Assembly: GCF_000830505.1 (NCBI RefSeq)
Contig: NZ_JXOK01000008.1
Location: 62,001-126,000 of the forward strand
Reading direction: 5' to 3'
Origin: Vibrio mytili
Lineage (GTDB): Bacteria; Pseudomonadota; Gammaproteobacteria; Enterobacterales; Vibrionaceae
DNA: 64,000 nucleotides
Every line of letters begins with the position of its first letter. Position 1 is the stretch's first letter. Of the stretch, positions 43,699 through 52,908 are shown piece after piece. The notes under the pieces are model-generated. The model was given only the letters and a program-made list of their open reading frames with translations. It searched no databases and was not told the DNA's origin. The translations under genes were made by a program, and so were the position numbers.

Positions 43699-44658
43699 AT
43701 GGACGAAAATAACCCTCACGGCCTCTCTCTTCAAGACAATAATAATCCTCGAGATTATATCGGCTATGGACGCAACAACCTTCCCTATGCTAACTGGCCG
43801 AACAAAGCAAAAATCGCGGTACAATTCGTACTCAATTATGAAGAAGGTGGCGAAAACTGCGTGCTCCACGGTGACGAGCATTCAGAAACATTCTTATCTG
43901 AAATCGCAGGTGCGGAAGCCTATAAAGACAGACACATGAGCATGGAATCGCTTTATGAATATGGTTCCCGTGTGGGTGTCTGGCGTATTTTAAACGAATT
44001 CAAAAAGCGTGGTCTTCCGCTCACCGTATTTGGCGTGGCGACAGCGCTACAAAGAAACCCTGAAGTGACCAAAGCGATCATCGAAGAGGGTCACGAAATC
44101 GCCTGTCATGGATTGAAGTGGCTGCACTATCAGAATGCGCCGATAGACGTTGAGCGTGAGCACATGCAACAAGCTCTCGATATCATTGAGTCTCTGACTG
44201 GCACACGTCCAATTGGTTGGTATACGGGTCGTGATTCCCCAAATACGCGTGAGCTTGTTGCCGAACAAGATGGGTTGCTATATGACTCAGATTATTACGG
44301 TGACGACCTGCCATTTTGGATGCAAGTCCCAGACAAACACAATGAAGGCAGTACAAGACCTCATCTGATTGTGCCTTATACGCTCGACACCAATGATATG
44401 CGTTTCTCTTCGCCTTACGGGTTCAGCCACGGCGACGAATTTTTTGAGTATCTGAAAGATTCCTTTGATTGTCTGTACGAAGAAGGCACGGAAACGCCTA
44501 AAATGATGTCGGTTGGCTTGCACTGCCGCGTAATTGGAAAGCCAGGTCGATTTAAAGCGCTGAAGCGCTTCTTAGATTATATTCAATCGCACGATGCCGT
44601 TTGGGTAGCGACCCGAGAAGACATCGCAAGGCACTGGATTGAGAACCATCCAGCGTAA
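43699..44658 (+). CDS. puuE: Allantoinase PuuE (polysaccharide-deacetylase-like, metal-independent type)
   Basis: A 319-residue PuuE-type allantoinase, which opens the hydantoin ring of allantoin to give allantoate. The N-terminal part DYIGYGRNNLPYANWPN, the segment VFGVATALQRNP, EIACHGLKWLHY and WYTGRDSPNTRELV are characteristic of the family. It is unrelated to the AllB/DHOase type. About 100 bases separate it from the racemase gene. Confidence 0.9.
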   Translation: MDENNPHGLSLQDNNNPRDYIGYGRNNLPYANWPNKAKIAVQFVLNYEEGGENCVLHGDEHSETFLSEIAGAEAYKDRHMSMESLYEYGSRVGVWRILNEFKKRGLPLTVFGVATALQRNPEVTKAIIEEGHEIACHGLKWLHYQNAPIDVEREHMQQALDIIESLTGTRPIGWYTGRDSPNTRELVAEQDGLLYDSDYYGDDLPFWMQVPDKHNEGSTRPHLIVPYTLDTNDMRFSSPYGFSHGDEFFEYLKDSFDCLYEEGTETPKMMSVGLHCRVIGKPGRFKALKRFLDYIQSHDAVWVATREDIARHWIENHPA

Positions 44659-44843
44659 AACATAAGTAACGCAATAATAGTATCGAGCTTGAGAGAGGTG
44701 CCAAACAATCTCGATTGAGTTCTCACCTTTTGGTATTGACAATCTATCAATAACGAACCGTTATTCTGTGATTGACGCTTAAGATTTAACTTATGCAATC
44801 GAATACAATCTCGGCGTCCCCCGCAATGAGAAAAGGAATAAAC

Positions 44844-45074
44844 GTGAAATCTCTGATTCATGACACTATTGTTCGACTTAGAAATCAAGAGCCAGAACAA
44901 CATGCTGAGACAAGACAGAATCTGTACGATCAATTAGATTTACCTTTTGAGAAACAACTGGCGCTATACAATAGTGCGCTTGGACCGGCTAGTTCTGGCA
45001 AGCTCGAAAACAGCGCCATCATTGAAAGCGTAGTTGATAGAACAATTCGACTGCTCGAAACCCCTGAAAGATAA
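44844..45074 (+). CDS. Small helical protein, about 76 aa, unknown
   Basis: The protein is short, soluble and probably all-helical (IHDTIVRLRNQEPEQHAE, then an amphipathic C-terminus). No motif is recognised. I prefer the GTG at 44844, with AAGGA 6 bases before it, over the upstream start at 44793, which would give 93 residues. A clear terminator follows 26 bases after the stop. It comes 185 bases after puuE, in the same direction, and may or may not belong to the ureide arm. Confidence 0.6.
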   Translation: MKSLIHDTIVRLRNQEPEQHAETRQNLYDQLDLPFEKQLALYNSALGPASSGKLENSAIIESVVDRTIRLLETPER

Positions 45075-45100
45075 CGTATTTGCTCTTGATAAAATAAAAA

Positions 45101-45127
45101 GGTCCGCATTCCCCAGCGGACCGTTTT
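45101..45127 (+). terminator. Terminator after the 76-aa gene
   Basis: GGTCCGC and GCGGACC form a 7-bp stem with an 8-base loop followed by GTTTTC; it closes the plus arm of the ureide region. Confidence 0.75.
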
Positions 45128-45291
45128 CATCGCTAATCTTCAACTTCATCTCTAATCTTCAATATCTCATTGATATCGGTCTTGACGCGTTTTCTCTATC
45201 GCCAATTGTATGAAAGCCGCGGAGATTATGTTTGGCGCTCACCAAGTTGTGAAACCTGCTCAAGTTACCGTGAATGTTTCCAGACCGAGGG

Positions 45292-45774
45292 CTAAAGTTG
45301 CTGCTCACATAAGTCTGTCAGTTTCTGAATTTGTCTGATAGGAAAGCAAGTATCGTTTGAGCGCTGGGTCGGGTTAAACCAAATAGCATCCACACCAGCT
45401 TTAATCGCAGGCGCTATATCATTTTGATAGCTATCTCCGACCATAAGTAATGATTCCGGATTCACGCCAAGCCTCTCTATGATTTTATAAAAGAATGCGG
45501 GAGTGCCTTTACCAATACCCAAGTTGGATTTGCAGAAATAGCCTTTGATATAGCGCGCTAAGCCAACGCGTGCAAACGCAGATTGAATATCTGCCTCGCT
45601 TGAATCTGCCGCATTCGTGGCGATATAGATGGCATGTTTTTTTGAAAGTTCTGCCAATATTTCGATAGCACCATCGACGGCATATACGTATTCCCAATCA
45701 CACATTTTTCCTTGCTGATTGGGTAAATCCACCATAAGAGTATCACCCCAATCGAATAAGTATATTCGAGCCAT
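45292..45774 (-). CDS. HAD-superfamily hydrolase
   Basis: A 160-residue HAD-like phosphatase. Motif I is FDWGDTLM, with nucleophile D8 but Gly in the usual second-Asp position and Asp one further on. The later motifs are FCKSNLGIGKG (Lys) and LLMVGDSYQNDIAPA (acidic motif IV). There is little cap, so it is of the small class. The start at 45774 follows AGGAGAAAGG; the frame is open upstream without a ribosome site. The substrate is unknown, and the odd motif I means phosphatase activity should not be assumed. Confidence 0.8.
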   Translation of the reverse strand: MARIYLFDWGDTLMVDLPNQQGKMCDWEYVYAVDGAIEILAELSKKHAIYIATNAADSSEADIQSAFARVGLARYIKGYFCKSNLGIGKGTPAFFYKIIERLGVNPESLLMVGDSYQNDIAPAIKAGVDAIWFNPTQRSNDTCFPIRQIQKLTDLCEQQL

Positions 45775-45872
45775 CCTTTCTCCTGAAACGAAACAAAGTC
45801 TCCTGAAACAAACAAAGCCAGAAAGCATTTGCTTACTTTCTCAGCCAAATGGCAATACCATTCAGCTGAAAA

Positions 45873-46607
45873 TTACAACCCTATCTCTTCACTGATTTGT
45901 TTGATTTGCTTTAAGTCCATCTTATGCACTTCGATCATTTGATCAATTTGACTTAAGCGCGAGTTAGCCGCGTCGTGCTTGTCACACGCGTCAGATTTCA
46001 CATCCCAGGATTTACCTTCTAAAAACACATCACATTGCTTTTTCAGTTTTTCAATCTTTGGAAGTAAACTTTGTCGTTCTTTCTCTAACGCTTCTAAAGC
46101 TTGAGATATTTTGAGCTCTTTTTGGAAGACTTCACGAGAACGCTCAAACATGGTCGCTTGCATATTTGCCTGGCGATTCAGCTTTTCATTTTCTGAGTGA
46201 GTTGCATTGATCTTGGCAGCCTGTTGTTTCAATTGAGACTCAAGTGACAAGTTCACCTTTTCTACTTCAGTCAACTGTTGTTGTAACTGTTTTAGCTCTT
46301 TTTTATGCGCAGCATCCTTAGCTGCAACCAGTTCTGCAACTTTCGTATCAATCTCTTGCTGCAGTCCCTCTTCCCGACCTTTGAACTGAGACACCAACTG
46401 TGTCTTATCTTGTGCAAGCGCTTGGTATTTTTCTTCCAAGACTTGGTAGGTCGACTCCCATTTGTTTACCGTGATCACTGATCCCGCTAATCCACCAAAT
46501 GCCAAGCCGAGTACCGCCGCAATCGCGATATAGATATGAGTACGTTTATCACGCTCTTCAATGACGACTACATCGTCTTGTTCTTCAATATTTTTCTGAG
46601 AACTCAC
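45873..46607 (-). CDS. Single-pass membrane protein with long coiled coil
   Basis: A 244-residue protein with an acidic N-terminus (about residues 1-25), one membrane segment (YIAIAAVLGLAFGGLAGSVI) and a long charged coiled coil from about residue 50 to the end, rich in Lys, Glu and Gln. The N-in topology would place the coiled coil in the periplasm. Two Cys in the C-terminal part (KKQCDVF, DACDKHD) could form a disulfide. I do not recognise the family. A 52-residue membrane protein is encoded just upstream and likely cotranscribed. Confidence 0.75.
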   Translation of the reverse strand: MSSQKNIEEQDDVVVIEERDKRTHIYIAIAAVLGLAFGGLAGSVITVNKWESTYQVLEEKYQALAQDKTQLVSQFKGREEGLQQEIDTKVAELVAAKDAAHKKELKQLQQQLTEVEKVNLSLESQLKQQAAKINATHSENEKLNRQANMQATMFERSREVFQKELKISQALEALEKERQSLLPKIEKLKKQCDVFLEGKSWDVKSDACDKHDAANSRLSQIDQMIEVHKMDLKQIKQISEEIGL

Positions 46608-46644
46608 CGTATATTACTCCAAAAGCCTATGCTATTTAGCTTGG

Positions 46645-46803
46645 CTAGCGAATCAATTCCGCCACCACGAGTGATGCGGTATAAATCAGGAATGCGCCAA
46701 TCAAGGTAATGACGGTCGCTTTTTGGACTTTTTCATTGGTCCGATAGCGAAACAGTACAAACGCTAACGCTATCAACACCGCAATGGCTAACAATCTTGT
46801 CAT
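46645..46803 (-). CDS. Small two-segment membrane protein, 52 aa
   Basis: A 52-codon frame begins ATG ACA AGA after a near-perfect ribosome site (AAGGAGG 4 bases before the ATG). The product is MTRLLAIAVLIALAFVLF, a short charged turn (RYRTNEKVQK), then a second hydrophobic segment ending VVAELIR. It is probably a hairpin in the inner membrane. It ends 38 bases before the coiled-coil protein gene in the same direction. Confidence 0.65.
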   Translation of the reverse strand: MTRLLAIAVLIALAFVLFRYRTNEKVQKATVITLIGAFLIYTASLVVAELIR

Positions 46804-47186
46804 ACAGCCTCCTTGTCCAATTGTGAAATCTTCTCAGTAACACAAAGCCATCCACAAAAGTTTATTGTAACCCATTTCTCTGTTTCTTAAGGTCAACATA
46901 GCGTACATTTTGGCTTGAGTGTGTTTATTTTGTCCAATTTTGTGCTCTTAATTGAATGACTTAACGTGATGGTTTGTTCAATTATCGTTCTCTCATCTTA
47001 TTCTCATCATTATTCAGGGTTACACCGTTGAGAATCGAGAGTGATGATTGGTCACCTAGCTCAGAAAGATATTGAATATTTATTCCCTTTGAGCCTTGAA
47101 ATGACCCAAAAACATGATAAAGTTCTTGCGTCATTGATGACCAGCATCATTGACTAACCTTTGCTCAGTTTATTGGGCAATTGTTC
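46804..47186. other. Intergenic region before the glycine riboswitch
   Basis: No gene is seen. It must contain the divergent promoters of the small membrane protein and of the riboswitch-controlled symporter. No repeat or clear operator stands out. Confidence 0.5.
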
Positions 47187-47390
47187 CGATGAAGACTGCA
47201 GGAGAGTAGTTATTAACCAAACTTTAACATTTGGTTAGCATAACTCGCCGAAGAATTAACTATTTCAGGTGCTACCTTGGTAGCGGGGACTGTAGTTGGA
47301 GGAACCTCTGGAGAGAACCGTTAAATCGGTCGCCGAAGGAGCAAATCTTGCGTTTACGCAGGGTGAAACTCTCAGGCAAAAGGACAGAGG
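47187..47390 (+). promoter_or_regulatory. Tandem glycine riboswitch
   Basis: Two aptamers in series closely follow the Vibrio tandem glycine riboswitch. Aptamer I runs from CCGATGAAGACTGCAGGAGA through CGCCGAAGAATTAA and TTTCAGG to GGGGACTGTAGTTGGAGG. Aptamer II has CTCTGGAGAGAACCG, CGCCGAAGGAGCAA and GTGAAACTCTCAGGCAAAAG, ending GGACAGAGG. Glycine binding normally turns on the gene behind it. Downstream, TTTCCCTCTT (47472-47481) could pair with AAGGGGAAA (47503-47511), which contains the ribosome site, giving a possible translational switch. Confidence 0.93.
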
Positions 47391-47513
47391 AGTGGAAAGT
47401 AAAACCTAACTATTTTGGCCTCTAGCCTTTATTAAATAGCTATGTTCAATTAGAGATCATGGATCTCGCCCTTTCCCTCTTCTCCTTATTAGTTGTTTTA
47501 TTAAGGGGAAATC

Positions 47514-48892
47514 ATGAACGACCTACAATCTTTACTGCAAACTATCGATAACTTCGTCTGGGGTCCACCACTGCTACTATTGCTTGTGGGCACGGGGGTT
47601 TACTTCACTTTTAGCCTTGGCTTAATCCAATTTAAACACCTGCCAACCGCGTTAGCATGGTCTTTCGTAAAGATAAGTCATCCGATAAAAAAGAGGGTGA
47701 CGTTTCTAGCTTTGCCGCACTTTGTACAGCACTGTCTGCCACTATCGGTACTGGGAATATTGTTGGGGTGGCTACCGCAATCAAACTCGGTGGTCCCGGC
47801 GCACTGTTCTGGATGTGGCTTGCTGCACTCTTTGGTATGGCAACCAAATACGCTGAGTGTTTGCTCGCAGTAAAATACCGTCGCGTCGACGACAAAGGCC
47901 AAATGATTGGGGGGCCAATGTACTACCTCCAAGATGGCGTTGGTTCAAAAGCGCTTGCGATCATGTTCGCAGTCTTTGCACTCGGTGTAGCCTGTTTTGG
48001 CATCGGTACCTTCCCACAAGTTAACGCGATTTTAGACGCCTCTGAGATTTCTCTTGGTGTTGATCGTGAAGTGTCTGCTTCTGTGCTAACGCTTTTGGTC
48101 GCGTTTGTAACGTTAGGTGGCATCAAGTCTATCGCCAGTGTTGCAGGTAAAGTGGTTCCGACTATGGCGGTGTTTTATGTGTTGGCATGTTTAAGCGTCA
48201 TCATCATGAATGCTGACCAATTGGTGGATGCGATTGAACTGGTGTTGGTTTCTGCCTTCACGTCAACGGCTGCAACCGGCGGATTTTTGGGAGCGAGTAT
48301 CATGCTTGCTATCCAGTCAGGTATTGCACGTGGTGTATTCTCAAATGAATCCGGACTTGGTAGTGCACCAATGGCTGCGGCGGCGGCGAAAACGGACTCT
48401 TGTGTTAAACAAGGTCTGATTTCAATGACGGGTACTTTTATCGACACTATCATCATTTGTACCATGACAGGTCTTGCGTTGATCTTAACAGGTGCGTGGC
48501 AGAGTGACTTCTCAGGAGCAGCGATGACAACACACGCCTTTGCAATCGGTTTAAATGCAGAAACGTTTGGTCCAATGCTTGTATCTATTGGTCTAATGTT
48601 TTTCGCCTTTACCACTATCCTCGGTTGGAATTATTACGGTGAACGCTGTGTTGTCTTTTTGTTTGGAACTAAAGCAGTCCTTCCTTACAAATTGATTTTC
48701 GTCGGCTTAGTTGCGTCTGGTGCGTTTTTACATCTGGATATGATTTGGATTATTGCCGATATTGTTAACGGTCTAATGGCAGTGCCTAACCTCATTGGTT
48801 TGATTGCTCTGCGTCATGTTGTTGTAGAAGAAACGAAGCATTATTTTGCACAGGCCACTTCAAGTCTCTGTGACGATAAAGTGACAGCTTAG
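47514..48892 (+). pseudogene. AGCS-family Na+:alanine/glycine symporter, single frameshift
   Basis: A membrane symporter for glycine or alanine, 459 residues if repaired. The N-terminal 46 or so residues (VWGPPLLLLLVGTGVYFT, IQFKHLPTAL) are in one frame. From about 47657 the other frame carries GDVSSFAALCTALSATIGTG and the rest of the family pattern (NESGLGSAPMAAAAA). The total length is 3n+2, consistent with one lost base between about 47645 and 47660. It lies right behind the tandem glycine riboswitch, the known arrangement for glycine-linked symporters in Vibrio. A terminator follows. Confidence 0.88.
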
Positions 48893-48917
48893 CCCTCAAG
48901 CAAGAAACACACAATTT

Positions 48918-48948
48918 AATGCGAAGCGTAACTGCTTCGCATTTTTTT
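48918..48948 (+). terminator. Terminator after the AGCS symporter
   Basis: AATGCGAAGC and GCTTCGCATT form a 10-bp stem with a 6-base loop followed by TTTTT. Confidence 0.9.
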
Positions 48949-49101
48949 ACCTCAAATAACGCTCACTGCAACAAATACTTCATCTCACCTCCACGCAGTC
49001 GTTCTACACTTATTCGAACCTAGATAAGTGAGATAAGCTGGTCGTTTTATTATGAATCATTCACTTATCGGAACTGTTTTGCCCTCAATCTGAGCATCAA
49101 G

Positions 49102-50115
49102 ATGACCTTACACATTCCTCGTGAAATACAGCACATAGAACAACTAGCAAAACAATACCCACGACATTTACGTTTAGGCTTCCTTGCTGACATTGCTCAT
49201 AAAGGGAATGCACTCCCTTTGTATTCGCTTGAACTTGGATCGACTGACAACGATGCCCCATGCCTAGTTTTTACAGGTGCGATTCACGGTGTAGAACGTA
49301 TTGGAAGTCAGATCATTCTCGCTTTTATAAAGAGCCTGTTGAGAAGATTGGAGTGGGATCAGCAATTTAAAGCGTCTCTTAACAACTTGCAAATTGTTAC
49401 CGTACCTGTTGTTAACCCGTGGGGAGTGGCACTAAAAAGGCGTTCAAATCACAACGGTGTGGATTTGATGCGCAATGCGCCAGTCAATAGTAACAACCCT
49501 ATTTATCACCTTCATGCTGGGCAAAACTTTAGTTCTCACCTACCTTGGTACCGAGGCAATCCAAGCAAAATGGAGCAAGAGCTGCAAGTGTTGTCGCACT
49601 ACATTTTAGGTTACGCCAAACAAGCTCGCACGACCATTGTATTGGATCTGCATAGTGGGTTTGGTACTCGCGACCGACTGTGGTTTCCCTATGCCCATCA
49701 AACTACGCCTCCCAACAACTTAGCTCAATATTACTTGTTGTATCGTTTGTTTCGTAAAAGTTATCCGCACTATGAGCTTTATCAGTTTGAGCCTCAATGG
49801 CATCATTACACAACACATGGCGACTTCTGGGATTGGATGTTAAACGAACATCAAGCGCAGTCAGAACATCCTTTCTTGCCGCTGACTTTAGAGCTAGGCT
49901 CATGGTTGTGGGTCAAAAAAAATCCAATCCAACTGCTGCGATTTAGTCAGCTTTTTCATCCAACCAAAACCCACCGTATTAAACGCGTTCAACGTCGCCA
50001 TAGCACTTTTTTGAACTACTTGATTCAAGTGCTGAACAATGACTTGATTGCCAGCATGGATTTGAGTGTGGAAGAAAAGTATTTGGAGAAGGCAAACAAG
50101 CTATGGTACCGATAG
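49102..50115 (+). CDS. M14-family zinc carboxypeptidase-like protein
   Basis: A 337-residue M14-type peptidase or deacylase. Zinc ligands H62 and E65 are in AIHGVERIG and H184 in LDLHSGFG; the catalytic Glu is E264 in LTLELGSW; RNAP at 124-127 matches the substrate-binding Arg region. There is no signal peptide, so it is cytoplasmic. Relatives include succinylglutamate desuccinylase-like and murein-peptide amidase-like proteins; the substrate is not known. Its stop overlaps the start of an alpha/beta hydrolase gene by 13 bases. Confidence 0.82.
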   Translation: MTLHIPREIQHIEQLAKQYPRHLRLGFLADIAHKGNALPLYSLELGSTDNDAPCLVFTGAIHGVERIGSQIILAFIKSLLRRLEWDQQFKASLNNLQIVTVPVVNPWGVALKRRSNHNGVDLMRNAPVNSNNPIYHLHAGQNFSSHLPWYRGNPSKMEQELQVLSHYILGYAKQARTTIVLDLHSGFGTRDRLWFPYAHQTTPPNNLAQYYLLYRLFRKSYPHYELYQFEPQWHHYTTHGDFWDWMLNEHQAQSEHPFLPLTLELGSWLWVKKNPIQLLRFSQLFHPTKTHRIKRVQRRHSTFLNYLIQVLNNDLIASMDLSVEEKYLEKANKLWYR

Positions 50116-50872
50116 TGTTAGTGAGAGGATTATTAAGAGAAAGCGGTCATTGGCAAAGTATGCTTGACGCGCTAACACGATCCTCGCCAGACATTATCAC
50201 CATTACCCCGAATGTTCCTGGTAACGGCGAAAAGTTTGGTGAATTCAGCCCACTCACCATCGAAGATATGCTGCCAGCCATGCTTGAACAGCTCCCCACA
50301 AATTGTCATCACTATCACCTGGTCGCGATTTCAATGGGGTCGATGCTTGCTAGCCACTGGGCACACACTTTACCCAATCAAGTTGCCAGCTTAACACTGA
50401 TTAACCCGAGCTTTTCTCGTTACAGCCCGTTTTGGCGCAGAATCAATATCCACGCACTGTTAAGCATCGCCATATCCAGTATAAAGGGAAGTGAGGCATT
50501 CCAAAAATCGATTATTAAATGGACCAGTCCAACAAGTCTAGGCCATCCTGAAGTCTTAGCGCACCATCACTATCTCGCTCAACAGCACCCAGTCAGTGCG
50601 TACAATGCTATACGTCAACTTTGTGCCGCTGCTAGGTTTAAAGGCCAAAGCACACCACCGACTTGCCCTACTCAAATCATCGTCAGCGCAGGAGACAAGC
50701 TCGTAGATAACCGATGTGGAGAAGCGATAGCGAAAGCTGGAAAGTAGAACTATGCCGCTTTGAGAGTGAGGCGCATGACTTACCATTAGCTGAACCGCAA
50801 GTACTTTGCCAGCACCTTCTCGCTTGGCTGATAAAGGTGGAACACACGGCAACCACTCCTGCACCAGATTGA
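50103..50872 (+). pseudogene. Alpha/beta hydrolase, single frameshift near the C-terminus
   Basis: A small alpha/beta hydrolase of 256 residues if repaired. The nucleophile elbow is AISMG (S77), and the acid is probably Asp in SAGDKLVD. As written, translation stops at 50747 (AKAGK), but the -1 frame continues WKVELCRFESEAHDLPLAEP, which brings the catalytic His (EAHDLPL) and a normal C-terminal helix to a TGA at 50870-50872. One missing T near 50737 (GCTGG for GCTTGG) explains this. It overlaps the M14 gene and is likely cotranscribed with it. Confidence 0.83.
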
Positions 50873-50964
50873 CTGGCTCATTCTACTCATTGAAGCGCTA
50901 GGGGTTTATTTCGTGTCAGTTAGCCTCCACATAATTTAGAGGAACAACCAAACTCTGAGGCCTT

Positions 50965-51960
50965 ATGCCATTTCCACGAATATCCATCTTAGATCTTGCA
51001 CCTGTTGCAGAAGGTTCCAACTATACCGAAACCTACCAAAAATCAGTTTCCCTCGCCCAACACGCAGAAAATCTGGGATATCACCGCTTTTGGTTAGCGG
51101 AACATCACAACATGCCAGACATCGCTAGCGCAGCCACGTCGGTACTCATCAGCCATATCGGTGCGCACACAAAAACAATACGTTTGGGCTCTGGTGGTGT
51201 CATGCTTCCTAACCATGCACCGCTCGTTATTGCCGAGCAGTTTGGCACCTTAGACGCTCTCTATCCAGGACGTATAGATCTCGGACTTGGACGCGCTCCA
51301 GGGACAGATTACCCGACCATGCACGCACTGCGACGCGACCCAGAGAGAATGGATCCGGAGTTTTCTGATCTACTGGAAGAGTTGCAGTTTTTTATGGGTC
51401 CGGTTTCCAAAGCCCAACCCGTTAAAGCGTGTCCAGGGGCTGACTCCCAAGTTCCAATTTGGCTATTGGGTTCGAGTACCTATAGCGCACACCTCGCAGC
51501 CGTTAAAGGGTTGCCTTTTGCGTTCGCGGCGCACTTTGCACCCGATGCAATGATGCGAGCATTAGAAATATATCGCTCCAATTTTCAGCCTTCAGAACAA
51601 TTGGATAAGCCCTATGTGATGATTGGTGTAAATGTCGCCGTTGCCGAAACGACTGAAGAGGCAAATTACCTAGCCACAACGGAGTATCAAAAATTTCTCC
51701 AATTAATTCGAGGCGGACAAGGAAAGATCCCTGCGCCCGTCGACGACATGGACACACTCTGGCTACCACATGAAAAGCACCAAGTGACACACCAGCTAAG
51801 AGAGTCTATTCACGGTGATAAGGCTTTGGTGAGGGAGAAGATAAAGTCACTCATCGAGCGTACCCAGGCCGATGAGATCATTGCTCATTCGATTATCTTT
51901 GATCACGACAAAAAACTGCGTTCTTACGAGCTGCTGGCAGAGATCAAAAACGAGCGGTAA
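50965..51960 (+). CDS. Luciferase-like flavin monooxygenase
   Basis: A 331-residue flavin-dependent oxidoreductase of the bacterial luciferase superfamily, similar in layout to YhbW. Family features are [16 protein letters not shown] at the N-terminus, [30 protein letters not shown] and [12 protein letters not shown]. It should use reduced FMN; the substrate is unknown. It is not a light-emitting LuxA/B by context. Confidence 0.88.
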   Translation: MPFPRISILDLAPVAEGSNYTETYQKSVSLAQHAENLGYHRFWLAEHHNMPDIASAATSVLISHIGAHTKTIRLGSGGVMLPNHAPLVIAEQFGTLDALYPGRIDLGLGRAPGTDYPTMHALRRDPERMDPEFSDLLEELQFFMGPVSKAQPVKACPGADSQVPIWLLGSSTYSAHLAAVKGLPFAFAAHFAPDAMMRALEIYRSNFQPSEQLDKPYVMIGVNVAVAETTEEANYLATTEYQKFLQLIRGGQGKIPAPVDDMDTLWLPHEKHQVTHQLRESIHGDKALVREKIKSLIERTQADEIIAHSIIFDHDKKLRSYELLAEIKNER

Positions 51961-51985
51961 ACCAACTGTATGAATACCACAAGCA

Positions 51986-52013
51986 AAAAGAGCGACCATT
52001 GCGTCGCTCTTTT
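51986..52013. terminator. Bidirectional terminator between convergent genes
   Basis: AAAAGAGCGAC and GTCGCTCTTTT form an 11-bp stem with a 6-base loop between the luciferase-like gene and the LysE-type gene. Confidence 0.88.
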
Positions 52014-52033
52014 GATTCAAAAATAGTGCGTTA

Positions 52034-52681
52034 CTATTTATCTTCTAACATCAATTTGACGCCCAATCCTACCAGCACAACACCTGTGGTGCCTTCCATC
52101 CAGTTCATAAAGCGTGCGCTTTTAAGCAAGTTTTTCGCTGAAGTTAGTGCGGCGGCTAACCCACATTGCCAAACCATCGCGATCACAAAGTGGATTGCTG
52201 CCATAAAGGTCGACTGTAGGAATGCAGAACCTTCCGGGTTAATAAACTGCGGTAAGAACGCGAGATAAAAGACCGCGGTTTTTGGATTCAATACGTTTGA
52301 TAAAAAGCCTTCACGTAGTGAACGGGAAAAACGAAACTCGTGACGTGTGACGGGCCCCGCCGAGGCTTGCGGTGCTTCGTTATTGCGCCATAAGCTCTTC
52401 AGTGTTGTGAATCCTAAATAGATCAGATAAGCCGCCCCGACCATCTTAACCAAATGGAACAATTCGGCTGATTGCGCAAGAATGGCTGAAATGCCCACCG
52501 CCGAGAACGTAGCATGAACAAACAAACCTAGGCATATACCTAAACTGGTGACCGCACCATCAGTAAAACCACCACGCGACGAGTTACGAATAACCAACGC
52601 TGTATCCAACCCTGGGGTGAGCGTCAGTATGGTTATAGCGATTAAAAACGCTTCAAAATTTTGTATCAAGCTTACATCCAC
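52034..52681 (-). CDS. LysE/RhtB-family amino acid exporter
   Basis: A 215-residue inner-membrane exporter with about six hydrophobic segments. TPGLDTALVIRNSSRGG is the signature N-terminal region of the RhtB family, and GAAYLIYLGFTTLKS and FLSNVLNPKTAVFYLAFLPQ match the conserved middle. It would expel amino acids such as threonine, homoserine or leucine; the exact substrate is undecided. Confidence 0.9.
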   Translation of the reverse strand: MDVSLIQNFEAFLIAITILTLTPGLDTALVIRNSSRGGFTDGAVTSLGICLGLFVHATFSAVGISAILAQSAELFHLVKMVGAAYLIYLGFTTLKSLWRNNEAPQASAGPVTRHEFRFSRSLREGFLSNVLNPKTAVFYLAFLPQFINPEGSAFLQSTFMAAIHFVIAMVWQCGLAAALTSAKNLLKSARFMNWMEGTTGVVLVGLGVKLMLEDK

Positions 52682-52908
52682 CTAGCTAAGAAATAATACT
52701 GTTCTCTTATTGTCATATTTATGCATCTATTTCAATTAAATTTTTTGATTCGCCTAAAACATAGTCATCATGAGGTCGGTTAAAAATTCTGTACAAAGTT
52801 AAACGTTCTCGTCACATCGCGGTATCAGCTCTCGCTTTGTATGCGAACTGCTTGGTAAGCCCTAAGATGCTTGTTAGAATTTTGTTTTTTATAGTCACGG
52901 AAAGACAC

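Noticed and set aside
43640-43939. 99-codon frame overlapping the start of puuE
   Set aside because: It is out of frame with a well-conserved allantoinase and has no independent support.
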